This document shows positions 1-6,579 of a stretch of DNA of 8,308 bases, piece by piece. The translations under genes were made by a program, and so were the position numbers. How positions within the stretch are numbered: the stretch's first letter is position 1; each line of letters starts with the position of its first letter. A model generated the notes under the pieces. The model saw nothing but the letters and a program-made list of their open reading frames with translations, ran no database searches and had not been told where the DNA came from. Origin of the DNA: Amylibacter sp. (GTDB taxonomy: Bacteria > Pseudomonadota > Alphaproteobacteria > Rhodobacterales > Rhodobacteraceae); assembly GCA_027083485.1 (NCBI GenBank), contig JALWOO010000095.1, positions 1-8,308 on the forward strand, read 5' to 3'.

Positions 1-438
1 ATCGCCAGAGGCCCCGACCGACCCTTGGGCGGGTATCACCGGTGTCACGCCTTTGGCCAGCATGTTTTCCAACAGCTCAACCCGATCCCAGCGCACGCCG
101 GAGGCACCGCGCCCAAAAGAGAGCAATTTCAGCGTCATCATCAGGCGCACAATCCGCACAGGAATTGGATCGCCGACACCGCAACAATGGCTCAGGATCA
201 GGTTGCGTTGCAAGGTCGCGGTGTCCTCTGGCGCAATGCGGATGCTGGCGAGTTTGCCAAAGCCGGTGTTGACGCCGTACACCGGCACATCACCCAGCGC
301 GGCCCCGGCAATACGATCGGCAGCGGTTTCTACGGCAGAGCGACAATCGCGGTTAAGCACAACAGGCGTTTGCTGCCAGAAGACTTGCGCCAATTGCGCC
401 AGTGGCACGGCACCGGGGGTAAGGACAAGTTGGGTCAT
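1..438 (-). CDS. hutH: Histidine ammonia-lyase, N-terminal part (cut by window edge)
   Basis: This is the first enzyme of histidine catabolism, a cytoplasmic lyase that removes ammonia from L-histidine to give urocanate. The 146 visible codons run without a stop to the window edge. YGVNTGFG at residues 54-61 carries the conserved catalytic tyrosine (Tyr54), and NLILSH at 79-84 carries the conserved histidine. The visible part ends with GSVGASGD, so Ala143-Ser144-Gly145, the triad that cyclises into the MIO electrophile, is just inside the window. The family is usually about 500 residues, so roughly 70 percent is missing. The start at 438 is well supported: GGAGG lies six bases upstream (445-449, minus strand). 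The ATG overlaps the hutI stop as ATGA, which indicates translational coupling in one operon. Identity is essentially certain; only the C-terminal integrity is unknown. Confidence 0.96.
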   Translation of the reverse strand, partial: MTQLVLTPGAVPLAQLAQVFWQQTPVVLNRDCRSAVETAADRIAGAALGDVPVYGVNTGFGKLASIRIAPEDTATLQRNLILSHCCGVGDPIPVRIVRLMMTLKLLSFGRGASGVRWDRVELLENMLAKGVTPVIPAQGSVGASGD

Positions 439-1640
439 AGCGAACCTCCGAAAATACGTTGTTCAAGGGCGTTAAAGCCAATGCGATAGGCAAGCTCTGC
501 CGGATGCTGCACATTCCAGATTGCAAAATCGGCGCGCTTGCCCACGGCGATCACGCCCGTATCAGGCAAGCCCAGCGCACAGGCGGCGTTGCGGGTTACC
601 CCTGCCAATGCCTCGCTCGGGGTCATACGAAAGAGCGTACAGGCCATATTCATCGCCAACAGAAGAGAGGCCAGCGGCGCAGACCCCGGATTGCAATCGG
701 TCGCCACCGCCATCGGCACGCCATGTTTGCGCAACAGATCCAGCGGCGGCATTTGCGTTTCGTGCAGGGTATAAAACGCACCGGGCAAAATCACCGCCGT
801 TGTGCCCGCATCGGCCAGCGCCACCACACCGGACTCATCCAGATATTCGATATGATCCACCGACAGCGCCCCGTAAGAGGCCGCAAGCTTGGCCCCGCCC
901 AGATTCGACAGCTGTTCCGCATGCAATTTCACCGGCAGGCCCAATTCGCGCGCCACATCAAATACGCGGGCAATTTGTGCCGTCTGAAAGGCAATACCTT
1001 CGCAAAAACCGTCTACCGCATCCACCAACCCTTCGGCATGGGCCGCACGCAGGGTCGGGATGCAGATATCGTCAATGTAGGCATCCGCATCACCACCGGC
1101 AGGCACCGCATGGGCACCAAGGAATGTGGTCAGCACACGCACGGGCCGCACACGGCCAATGCGACGCGCCACACGCAGCATTTTCAGTTCGGTTTCACGA
1201 TCCAGCCCATAACCGGATTTCACTTCGATTACACTGACACCCTCGGCAATCAGCGCATCGACACGGGGCAAGGCATCGGCAAGCAGGGCATCTTCGCTTG
1301 CCTGGCGCGTGGCCTTGACCGTAGAAATAATACCGCCCCCTGCGCGGGCGATTTCCTCATAGGAAGCACCTTGCAGACGCAATTCGAATTCCCGCGCGCG
1401 GTTGCCCCCGAAAACAACATGGGTATGGCAGTCGATCAAGGCCGGAGTCAGCAAGCGATCGCCAAAGGGCCGTTTGCTCCAGCCGGCAAATTTCGGCGGC
1501 AAATCCACCGCCGCGCCAAGCCAGACGATGGTGCCATCCTCCACAGCGATAGCCGCCTGTTCAATCAAACCATACCCGTCATCAACAGCCGGATCGAGCG
1601 TCGCCGCTTTGGCGCAGGTAAGGACAAAAGAGGTTTCCAT
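435..1640 (-). CDS. hutI: Imidazolonepropionase
   Basis: This metal-dependent amidohydrolase hydrolyses 4-imidazolone-5-propionate to N-formimino-L-glutamate, the third step of histidine degradation. The protein has 401 residues, normal for the family. Visible hallmarks are [10 protein letters not shown] at 70-79 with metal ligands His72 and His74, [15 protein letters not shown] at 239-253 with His240, SVDHIEYL at 260-267 with His263, and [10 protein letters not shown] at 313-322 with the catalytic or metal-binding Asp315. By family knowledge these form the mononuclear metal site of a TIM barrel. The GKRADFAIW segment near residue 368 belongs to the C-terminal composite domain. The ATG at 1640 follows a purine-rich GAAAGAA (1645-1651, minus strand). 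The gene is first in the hutI-hutH arm and overlaps hutH by four bases. It diverges from hutF across 82 bp containing a probable HutC operator. No truncation or missing key residue is visible. Confidence 0.97.
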   Translation of the reverse strand: METSFVLTCAKAATLDPAVDDGYGLIEQAAIAVEDGTIVWLGAAVDLPPKFAGWSKRPFGDRLLTPALIDCHTHVVFGGNRAREFELRLQGASYEEIARAGGGIISTVKATRQASEDALLADALPRVDALIAEGVSVIEVKSGYGLDRETELKMLRVARRIGRVRPVRVLTTFLGAHAVPAGGDADAYIDDICIPTLRAAHAEGLVDAVDGFCEGIAFQTAQIARVFDVARELGLPVKLHAEQLSNLGGAKLAASYGALSVDHIEYLDESGVVALADAGTTAVILPGAFYTLHETQMPPLDLLRKHGVPMAVATDCNPGSAPLASLLLAMNMACTLFRMTPSEALAGVTRNAACALGLPDTGVIAVGKRADFAIWNVQHPAELAYRIGFNALEQRIFGGSL

Positions 1641-1662
1641 GCGATTCTTTCAAAAAACAGGG

Positions 1663-1692
1663 TTGTCAAAAGGCAGATTAGTCCTCTATCCT
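1663..1692 (+). promoter_or_regulatory. Candidate promoter for hutF-hutC
   Basis: TTGTCA (1663-1668, five of six against TTGACA) and TATCCT (1687-1692, four of six against TATAAT) are separated by 18 bp. Transcription would start near 1699, inside the near-palindrome at 1695-1710. That fits repression by steric block. The leader would be about 24 nt with a modest AAGAAAGA ribosome site before the ATG at 1723. This is a pattern match only. Confidence 0.4.
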
Positions 1693-1703
1693 CTTTATGT
1701 CTA
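1675..1703 (-). promoter_or_regulatory. Candidate promoter for hutI-hutH
   Basis: On the minus strand TAGACA (1698-1703, five of six against TTGACA) is followed after 17 bp by TAATCT (1675-1680, only three of six against TATAAT). A start near 1668 would leave a leader of about 28 nt that includes the GAAAGAA ribosome site of hutI. The -35 box lies inside the near-palindrome at 1695-1710, so a bound repressor would block it. This is inferred from pattern and spacing; the -10 match is weak. Confidence 0.3.
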
Positions 1704-1710
1704 TACATAA
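1695..1710. promoter_or_regulatory. Probable HutC operator in the hutI/hutF divergent gap
   Basis: TTATGTCTATACATAA is an inverted repeat with seven of eight base pairs matching around a centre between 1702 and 1703. HutC repressors of Pseudomonas and enterics are known to bind sites of the form TGTA-N2-TACA. Here the right half-site TACA (1704-1707) is exact, and the left is TGTC (1698-1701), one base off. A HutC gene lies in the same cluster. The site overlaps the likely hutF transcription start and the candidate hutI -35 box, so one operator could control both arms. The inducer in the family is urocanate. The palindrome is directly visible; assigning it to HutC is inference. Confidence 0.65.
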
Positions 1711-1722
1711 GAAAGACTCCAA

Positions 1723-3090
1723 ATGTATATTTTCGCAAAACGCGCCTGGCTGGCAGATGGATGGCAACAGGATGTCCGCATTCATATTGCGCGCGGCATG
1801 ATTGACAGCATTCGAACCGGAATGGCCATGCAAACGGGGGATACCCCTGTGGATACGCTGCTGCCGGCACTGGCAAATCTGCACAGCCACAGCTTTCAAC
1901 GCGCCATGGCGGGGATGACAGAATACCATGCGGGCGGGCGGGATAGTTTCTGGACGTGGCGCGATCTGATGTATCGTTTTGTAGACCATCTGCGCCCGGA
2001 TCACATGCAGGCCATCGCGGCACAGGTGTTCATGGAGATGCAACTGGCGGGCTATGCCTCGGTCGGGGAATTCCATTACCTGCACCATCAAAATAACGGC
2101 ATCGCCTATGACAACCGTGCTGAAACCTCGCAACGTATCATTGCCGCAGCACAGCAAAGCGGCATCGGCCTGACCCATTTGCCGGTGCTCTATACCTATG
2201 GCGGGGCAGGCAAACAGGCGCTTGCCGGCGGGCAGTTGCGGTTTGGCAATTCCGTAGCCGAATTTGGTGATCTGGTCGCACAGGCCACATCGGCCCTGAC
2301 AGGTGAACCGGATGATTTTCAGGTCGGCATCGCGATCCATTCCTTGCGCGCCACGGCACCGGATGAAATGGCTCAGGCCATCGCACAACACCCCGATGTG
2401 CCAACCCATATCCACATTGCAGAACAGCCGCAGGAAGTGGCAGAGCTGTCCGCATGGCTGGGCCAGCGCCCGGTAGAATGGTTACTGAATACGCAGGACA
2501 TCGGGCCAAGGTGGTGTCTGGTTCACGCCACCCACATGACAGCTGCTGAAACTGTTGCCCTTGCCCAGAGCGGGGCTGTTGCCGGATTGTGCCCGATTAC
2601 CGAGGCCAACCTTGGCGACGGGCCTTTTAACGGGCCGCAATACCTTGCCGAAAATGGCCGCTTCGGGATCGGGTCGGATTCCAACATCCACATTTCCCTG
2701 ACCGAAGAATTGCGCACGCTGGAATATTCCCAACGTCTGCGGGATGTGCAGCGCAATGTTATGGTGAAACAGGCAGGATCTGTCGGGCAAACCCTGTATC
2801 TGGCAGCGGCACAGGGCGGCGCACAGGCATTGGGGCGCAAGGCTGGGGTGATTGCAACCGGCCATCTGGCGGATTTGGTGGCAATCAATAGCACGGATCC
2901 TTGTTTATGCGCCTTGCGGGAAACGCAGCTTTTTGATGGGCTATGCTTTGCAGCAAATGACCGTGTTGTCACCGACCTGTGGTCCGCTGGCCGCCATATG
3001 GTGCAATCCGGTCGGCACGTGGCGCAGGACGACATCACCCACAGCTATCGCAGGGCCATCACCGATTTGTCGCAGTGCCTGCAAGCATAG
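1723..3090 (+). CDS. hutF: Formimidoylglutamate deiminase
   Basis: This amidohydrolase-superfamily enzyme converts N-formimino-L-glutamate to N-formyl-L-glutamate and ammonia. The protein has 455 residues, the usual HutF length. Key motifs are LANLHSHSFQRAMAGMTE at 50-67 (His54 and His56 as metal ligands), VGEFHYLHH at 114-122, HIHIAEQPQEV at 229-239 (His231 ligand, Glu234 probable acid/base), LVHATHMT at 266-273 (His268 in the active site), GLCPITEANLGDG at 288-300 and GIGSDSN at 315-321 (Asp319 ligand). Residue roles are by analogy with characterised Pseudomonas HutF. The motifs distinguish it from chlorohydrolase and guanine-deaminase relatives. HutF implies the five-step hut route through formylglutamate rather than direct formiminoglutamate hydrolysis. 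The gene diverges from hutI and is followed 45 bp later by hutC, probably as a two-gene transcript. The ATG at 1723 fits the N-terminus and has a moderate purine-rich site upstream. Confidence 0.96.
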   Translation: MYIFAKRAWLADGWQQDVRIHIARGMIDSIRTGMAMQTGDTPVDTLLPALANLHSHSFQRAMAGMTEYHAGGRDSFWTWRDLMYRFVDHLRPDHMQAIAAQVFMEMQLAGYASVGEFHYLHHQNNGIAYDNRAETSQRIIAAAQQSGIGLTHLPVLYTYGGAGKQALAGGQLRFGNSVAEFGDLVAQATSALTGEPDDFQVGIAIHSLRATAPDEMAQAIAQHPDVPTHIHIAEQPQEVAELSAWLGQRPVEWLLNTQDIGPRWCLVHATHMTAAETVALAQSGAVAGLCPITEANLGDGPFNGPQYLAENGRFGIGSDSNIHISLTEELRTLEYSQRLRDVQRNVMVKQAGSVGQTLYLAAAQGGAQALGRKAGVIATGHLADLVAINSTDPCLCALRETQLFDGLCFAANDRVVTDLWSAGRHMVQSGRHVAQDDITHSYRRAITDLSQCLQA

Positions 3091-3135
3091 CACTTCGCCC
3101 TATCACACGGAACCAAGCCGGTGTAATCTGGCGCT

Positions 3136-3861
3136 ATGACTGAACCAACCGACATGCCCCGCTCCCTGCATCAACGCATTTTGCAAGAGGTGCAGGAAAA
3201 AATCATTTCCGGTGCATGGCCGCCGGGATACCGGATTCCCTTTGAAACGGATATGGCGCGGGATTACGGCTGTTCACGCATGACGGTGAACAAGGCCTTG
3301 ACCCAACTGACCCGCGCGGGCCTGTTGGTGCGCAATCGCAAATCGGGGACATTTGTCAAAGCGCCGCAATCCCTGTCGGCGGCGATGGAAATTTCCGATA
3401 TCCGCCATGAGGTCGAACGCGCCGGCAAGGCCTATTCCTATCACCTGTTAAACGATACCTCCGGCAATGTGGATGTCGAGACTTTGGAGCCACTGGTGCC
3501 GCGCAGTTTCCAGCATGTACGCCAGCTAACCTGCCTGCATCTGGCCGATGGGCAGCCCTTTTGTCTGGAGCAGCGGATCATCAATATCGAGGCTGTGCCG
3601 GATGTGGCCAAGGTAGATTTCACCACCGAGGCCCCCGGCCACTGGCTGTTGCAACAGGTGCCGTGGAATGCCGCCGAACACCAGATTTTCGCTTGTGCAG
3701 CAAATCGGGAAACAGCCGATATGTTGCACATCGAAACCGGCGCGGCCTGCCTTGTGATTGAACGCACCACGCGCAATCAGGATGCGGATGTGACCTGGGC
3801 CAGGCTGACCTACCCGGGCGACAGGCACCGGTTGTTTGCGTCTTTTTCCCCCAGCGAATAA
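3136..3861 (+). CDS. hutC: Histidine utilization repressor, GntR family (HutC)
   Basis: This is a DNA-binding repressor of the hut genes, released by urocanate in known relatives. The 241 residues show a GntR winged helix-turn-helix at about 9-75, with the recognition helix around SRMTVNKALTQL (47-58) and the wing RNRKSGTFV (66-74). A UTRA ligand-binding domain follows at about 95-235. The stretches EAPGHWLLQQVPW (165-177) and AEHQIFACAAN (180-190) are typical of HutC rather than of other GntR/UTRA regulators. The gene sits 45 bp after hutF in the same direction and ends at a hairpin terminator. Its likely target is the near-palindrome at 1695-1710, which would make it autoregulated if cotranscribed with hutF. 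No convincing Shine-Dalgarno precedes the ATG at 3136. A TGTAAT hexamer at 3122-3127 could be a -10 box for a near-leaderless transcript. An ATG at 3154 is an alternative start, also without a ribosome site. Confidence 0.94.
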   Translation: MTEPTDMPRSLHQRILQEVQEKIISGAWPPGYRIPFETDMARDYGCSRMTVNKALTQLTRAGLLVRNRKSGTFVKAPQSLSAAMEISDIRHEVERAGKAYSYHLLNDTSGNVDVETLEPLVPRSFQHVRQLTCLHLADGQPFCLEQRIINIEAVPDVAKVDFTTEAPGHWLLQQVPWNAAEHQIFACAANRETADMLHIETGAACLVIERTTRNQDADVTWARLTYPGDRHRLFASFSPSE

Positions 3862-3891
3862 AAAACCCCGCCCGATGAGGGGCGAGGTTTT
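3862..3891. terminator. Bidirectional intrinsic terminator between hutC and etfA
   Basis: The arms AAAACC and CGCCC pair with GGGCG and GGTTTT around a six-base GATGAG loop (3874-3879), with one C-A mismatch (3868/3885). The plus-strand hairpin ends in TTTT and the minus-strand one in a run of Ts, so it can serve both converging genes. It begins directly after the hutC stop and lies 25 bp past the etfA stop. No other gene fits in this gap. Confidence 0.85.
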
Positions 3892-3916
3892 CATTCCATA
3901 ACGAACCGTAAGGGTC

Positions 3917-4843
3917 TTACAGCGCTTCAGTCAGCTCGGGCACTGCATCGAACAGATCGGCGACAAGGCCGTAATCGGCAACCTGAAAGATCGGTGCTTC
4001 TTCGTCTTTGTTGATGGCGACGATGACTTTGCTGTCTTTCATACCGGCCAGATGCTGAATCGCGCCGGAAATACCGCAAGCAATGTACAGATCGGGTGCA
4101 ACCACTTTGCCGGTCTGACCGACTTGCCAATCGTTCGGGGCAAAGCCGCTGTCCACAGCCGCACGCGATGCGCCAACGGCCGCGTTCAGTTTGTCGGCCA
4201 GGGCTTCGATGATGGCAAAATTTTCTTCGGAACCAACACCACGACCACCGGACACAACGATTTTCGCGCTGGTCAGCTCTGGTCGATCGGATTCCTGAAC
4301 CTTGTCTTCGACCCATTCGGACAGACCCGGATCACCCGCAGCAGCCACGGATTCAACCGCAGCAGAGCCACCTTCGCCAGCAGCATCAAAACCGGCAGTC
4401 CGGAAGGAAACAACCTTGGTTGCATCACCCGACTGCACGGTCTGGATGGCGTTACCGGCATAGATCGGACGTTCAAAAGTATTGCCGTCAACCACTGCCG
4501 TCGCATCGGTAATCACCATCACATCCAGCAAGGCCGCCACACGGGGCAGGATGTTTTTTGCGTTGGTGGTAGCTGGCGCTACGATATGTTCATAATCACC
4601 CGCCAAAGACACAATCAGATCGGCAGTCGGTTCGGCCAGCCCGTTGCCATAAATGGCGTCATCCGCGCACAGCACCTTGGCCACACCATCCAGTTTGGCC
4701 GCAGCCGCAGCCGCGTCACCGCAACCGGCAGAGGCGCAAAGAACCGTTACATCGCCCAGCGACTTTGCCGCTGTCAGGGCTTTGCCGGTTTGATCGAGCG
4801 AGATTTCCCCGCCTACGATTTCTGCAAGAAGTAATACAGCCAT
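3917..4843 (-). CDS. etfA: Electron transfer flavoprotein, alpha subunit
   Basis: This is the FAD-binding large subunit of the soluble ETF heterodimer, which takes electrons from acyl-CoA and other flavin dehydrogenases and passes them to ETF:ubiquinone oxidoreductase. The 308 residues match the usual family length. An N-terminal nucleotide-like domain (about 1-180) includes HIVAPATTNAKNILPRVAA at 86-104. The C-terminal FAD domain shows SGGRGVGS at 198-205, GASRAAVD at 224-231, QVGQTGKVVAPDLYIACGI at 240-258, SGAIQHLAGM at 259-268 and AINKDEEAPIFQVADYG at 276-292. The last three are the classical FAD signature region. The ATG overlaps the etfB stop by one base (TAATG), which indicates coupling and balanced subunit output. 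The gene ends at a terminator shared with hutC. A 3-hydroxybutyryl-CoA dehydrogenase gene often follows etfA in alphaproteobacteria but is absent here, where hutC converges instead. Confidence 0.97.
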   Translation of the reverse strand: MAVLLLAEIVGGEISLDQTGKALTAAKSLGDVTVLCASAGCGDAAAAAAKLDGVAKVLCADDAIYGNGLAEPTADLIVSLAGDYEHIVAPATTNAKNILPRVAALLDVMVITDATAVVDGNTFERPIYAGNAIQTVQSGDATKVVSFRTAGFDAAGEGGSAAVESVAAAGDPGLSEWVEDKVQESDRPELTSAKIVVSGGRGVGSEENFAIIEALADKLNAAVGASRAAVDSGFAPNDWQVGQTGKVVAPDLYIACGISGAIQHLAGMKDSKVIVAINKDEEAPIFQVADYGLVADLFDAVPELTEAL

Positions 4844-5604
4844 TACAGCACCCCCGCTTCGTCTTTGAGTTTGGCAATCAGTTCGGCCACATCGGCAACC
4901 TTGATCCCGGCAGCGCGCTCGGATGGCTCGCTGGTTTTGACGATGGTCAGGCGCGGTGTGGTGTCCACCCCGTAATCATCGGCGGTTTTTTCATCGAGCG
5001 GCTTGCGCTTGGCCTTCATGATGTTGGGCAGGGACGCATAGCGCGGCTCGTTCAGGCGCAAATCAACTGTGACAACCGTTGGCATTTTAACCTTGATGGT
5101 TTGCAAACCGCCGTCAACTTCACGGGTCACAACAGCGGCGTCGCCATCGATGTCCAACTCAGACGCATAAGTCCCTTGCGACCAACCCATAAGCGCCGCC
5201 AGCATCTGGCCGGTAGCATTCATGTCATTGTCGATAGCCTGTTTGCCGCACAGAACCAAACCGGGCTGTTCTTCGTCAACCACACCCTTGAGGATCTTGG
5301 CAACTGCCAGTGGTTCGATATCGTTGTGAACATCGTCGGAAGCCACAACCAGAATGGCCCGATCCGCGCCCATGGCCAGAGCCGTGCGCAGGGTTTCCTG
5401 AGACTGCTTGACGCCAATGGAAACCACAACGATCTCGTCGACTTTGCCTGCTTCCTTGAGGCGAATGGCCTCTTCGACCGCAATTTCGTCGAATGGGTTC
5501 ATCGACATTTTGACATTCGCCAGATCAACTCCGCTGCCATCCGCCTTGACGCGAACTTTCACGTTATAGTCGATCACGCGTTTGACAGGTACCAATACCT
5601 TCAT
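4843..5604 (-). CDS. etfB: Electron transfer flavoprotein, beta subunit
   Basis: This small ETF subunit binds structural AMP and docks on partner dehydrogenases through its recognition loop. The protein has 253 residues. It starts [18 protein letters not shown], as most EtfB proteins do. [16 protein letters not shown] at 36-51, [10 protein letters not shown] at 75-84, [13 protein letters not shown] at 115-127 and [11 protein letters not shown] at 131-141 mark the AMP-binding fold. [18 protein letters not shown] at 185-202 is the recognition loop, with Leu192 at the position of the human docking leucine. I start at 5604 because AGGAGAG (5611-5617, minus strand) lies six bases upstream. A longer in-frame TTG start at 5622 would place that ribosome site inside the gene. 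It overlaps etfA by one base. A hairpin and repeated TTACGT motifs lie upstream. Confidence 0.97.
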   Translation of the reverse strand: MKVLVPVKRVIDYNVKVRVKADGSGVDLANVKMSMNPFDEIAVEEAIRLKEAGKVDEIVVVSIGVKQSQETLRTALAMGADRAILVVASDDVHNDIEPLAVAKILKGVVDEEQPGLVLCGKQAIDNDMNATGQMLAALMGWSQGTYASELDIDGDAAVVTREVDGGLQTIKVKMPTVVTVDLRLNEPRYASLPNIMKAKRKPLDEKTADDYGVDTTPRLTIVKTSEPSERAAGIKVADVAELIAKLKDEAGVL

Positions 5605-5627
5605 GAGCGTCTCTCCTAACAATATTC

Positions 5628-5641
5628 CCGGATTTCTCCGG
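5628..5641 (-). promoter_or_regulatory. Hairpin in the etfB 5' leader
   Basis: CCGGA (5628-5632) pairs perfectly with TCCGG (5637-5641) around a four-base loop. In the etfB mRNA it would sit about ten bases upstream of the AGGAGAG ribosome site. It is not followed by a T-run on either strand, so it is not an intrinsic terminator. It could affect mRNA stability or translation, but the stem is short. Confidence 0.35.
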
Positions 5642-5753
5642 TTTGGGTAAGAATCCTTCTCAAGCGTTTACGAAAAACACAGGCCGTTGAACAGGGGGAA
5701 ACCGACAAGAAACGACAACTTAACGCCGTGTAACTGCGCGCGGTAAGGCTTCG

Positions 5754-5777
5754 TTACGTTTGGTAATTTTTACGTAA
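5754..5777. repeat. TTACGT inverted/direct repeat, possible regulator site
   Basis: TTACGT (5754-5759) is repeated 16 bp later within the perfect eight-base palindrome TTACGTAA (5770-5777). Together they read as TTACGT-N12-ACGTAA. The spacing and symmetry resemble a dimeric regulator site upstream of etfB. No regulator can be named from the sequence, and AT-rich symmetry of this length can arise by chance. Confidence 0.35.
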
Positions 5778-5793
5778 GGTTTGCACGCCAAAT

Positions 5794-6366
5794 TCAACGA
5801 TTCGCGCCGGGCACCCACAGCACATCATCGGCACCGTTGTTATTGGCAACCCGACTGGCAACAAAGAACCAGTCCGACAGGCGGTTCAGGTATTTCACCG
5901 CTGCCGGATTAACGGCCTCGACGCTTGCCAGTTCCACCGCCAGCCGTTCCGCGCGGCGCGATACCGTGCGGCATAGATGCAAATGCGCCGCGAGCGCAGA
6001 CCCACCGGGCAGGATAAAACTGCGCAAAGGCGCAAGGCCCCCGTTCATGGCATCAATTTCCGCTTCCAAACGATCCACCTGCGCATCCGCCAATCGCAAC
6101 GGCGGGTATTCGGCCTCGGCGTCCTTGGCCATATCGGGGCGGCACAGGTCCGCGCCCAGATCGAATAAATCGTTCTGGATCATCGCCAGTTGATCCGCCA
6201 TTTCCCCGTCCGCATGGAGCTTGGCCAACCCCACAGTGGCGTTGGTTTCATCCACAGTGCCATAGGCATTGACCCGCGCGTCATGTTTTGCCACGCGCTC
6301 CCCGTTGCCAAGCGCGGTTGTGCCTTTGTCGCCGGTGCGGGTGTAGATCTTGTTCAGAACCACCAT
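5794..6366 (-). CDS. Cob(I)alamin adenosyltransferase, PduO type
   Basis: This enzyme transfers the adenosyl group of ATP to cob(I)alamin, giving adenosylcobalamin, the cofactor of mutases such as methylmalonyl-CoA and ethylmalonyl-CoA mutase. The 190 residues match the short, single-domain PduO-type (ATR) family. It shows YTRTGDKGTT at 8-17 (ATP-binding N-terminus), GERVAKHDARVNAYGTVDE at 22-40, FILPGGS at 117-123, CRTVSRRAER at 132-141 and YLNRLSDWFFVASR at 159-172. These are the hallmark ATP and corrinoid site segments. It is unrelated in sequence to the CobA/BtuR type. The ATG at 6366 lies three bases after the HIG1 gene stop, with a purine-rich AAAGG in that gene's last codons, so the two are probably coupled. 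etfB follows 189 bp downstream. I leave the symbol blank because naming in this family (pduO, cobO, atr) is inconsistent. Confidence 0.95.
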   Translation of the reverse strand: MVVLNKIYTRTGDKGTTALGNGERVAKHDARVNAYGTVDETNATVGLAKLHADGEMADQLAMIQNDLFDLGADLCRPDMAKDAEAEYPPLRLADAQVDRLEAEIDAMNGGLAPLRSFILPGGSALAAHLHLCRTVSRRAERLAVELASVEAVNPAAVKYLNRLSDWFFVASRVANNNGADDVLWVPGANR

Positions 6367-6369
6367 CGC

Positions 6370-6579
6370 CTAGGCCTTTCCGCCGCCGCGTAAAATCACG
6401 AACAGCAGGATCATGCCAATCGCCACCGCTTGCGCGATAATGCGATACCGCATCAGCCGGTTTGAATGCTTGCGATTAAAATCCCCGCCTTTGGTAAAGG
6501 CCCCAAGCCCGACCATCAGCACAACAAACACCACAAGTATTGCAAAAATCATCGCATAATAGAGCGGATCATCAACCAT
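6370..6579 (-). CDS. Small twin-transmembrane HIG1-domain protein
   Basis: This 69-residue inner-membrane protein has two predicted transmembrane helices, at about 7-27 and 45-64. They are joined by a basic, conserved-looking loop, GGDFNRKHSNRLMRYR (31-46). This arrangement is typical of bacterial members of the hypoxia-induced protein (HIG1) family. Mitochondrial relatives (Rcf1 type) associate with cytochrome c oxidase and respiratory supercomplexes. A similar role here is inference, and no bacterial function can be read from the sequence. The ATG at 6579 has a good AAGGA site (6587-6591, minus strand). The stop lies three bases before the adenosyltransferase start. Both termini are short and polar. 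The family call rests on the loop motif and the two-helix layout. Confidence 0.85.
   Translation of the reverse strand: MVDDPLYYAMIFAILVVFVVLMVGLGAFTKGGDFNRKHSNRLMRYRIIAQAVAIGMILLFVILRGGGKA

Larger units (their letters stand above)
5605..5793. other. 189-bp gap upstream of etfB with hairpin and TTACGT repeats
   Basis: No gene is visible here. Nearest etfB is a perfect five-pair inverted repeat, CCGGA/TCCGG (5628-5641), around a TTTC loop, then the strong AGGAGAG ribosome site. Farther out lie TTACGT at 5754-5759 and the palindrome TTACGTAA at 5770-5777, which together form an inverted pair. No convincing terminator follows the adenosyltransferase gene on the minus strand, and no clear -35/-10 pair for etfB stands out. 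Either read-through or an independent etfB promoter is possible. Confidence 0.6.

Noticed and set aside
1664..1669. Perfect TTGACA on the minus strand as -35 box for hutI
   Set aside because: At normal spacing its -10 box would be AATCGC at 1641-1646, a poor match, and transcription would start inside hutI.
459..1805. Long plus-strand open frame (448 codons) antisense to hutI
   Set aside because: It lies wholly opposite a clear HutI gene, is rich in His, Arg and Gln as expected from antisense of GC-rich codons, and shows no domain.
1678..2415. Minus-strand open frame (245 codons) antisense to hutF
   Set aside because: It is opposite the well-supported HutF gene, crosses the hut promoter gap and has low-complexity Cys/Arg-rich composition without recognisable motifs.
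4052..4834. Plus-strand open frames antisense to etfA and etfB (also 4765-5619)
   Set aside because: They shadow certain ETF genes and contain no recognisable family motif.
5605..5622. TTG start adding six residues to EtfB
   Set aside because: The strong AGGAGAG site would be inside the gene, and the family begins with MKVLVPVK at 5604.
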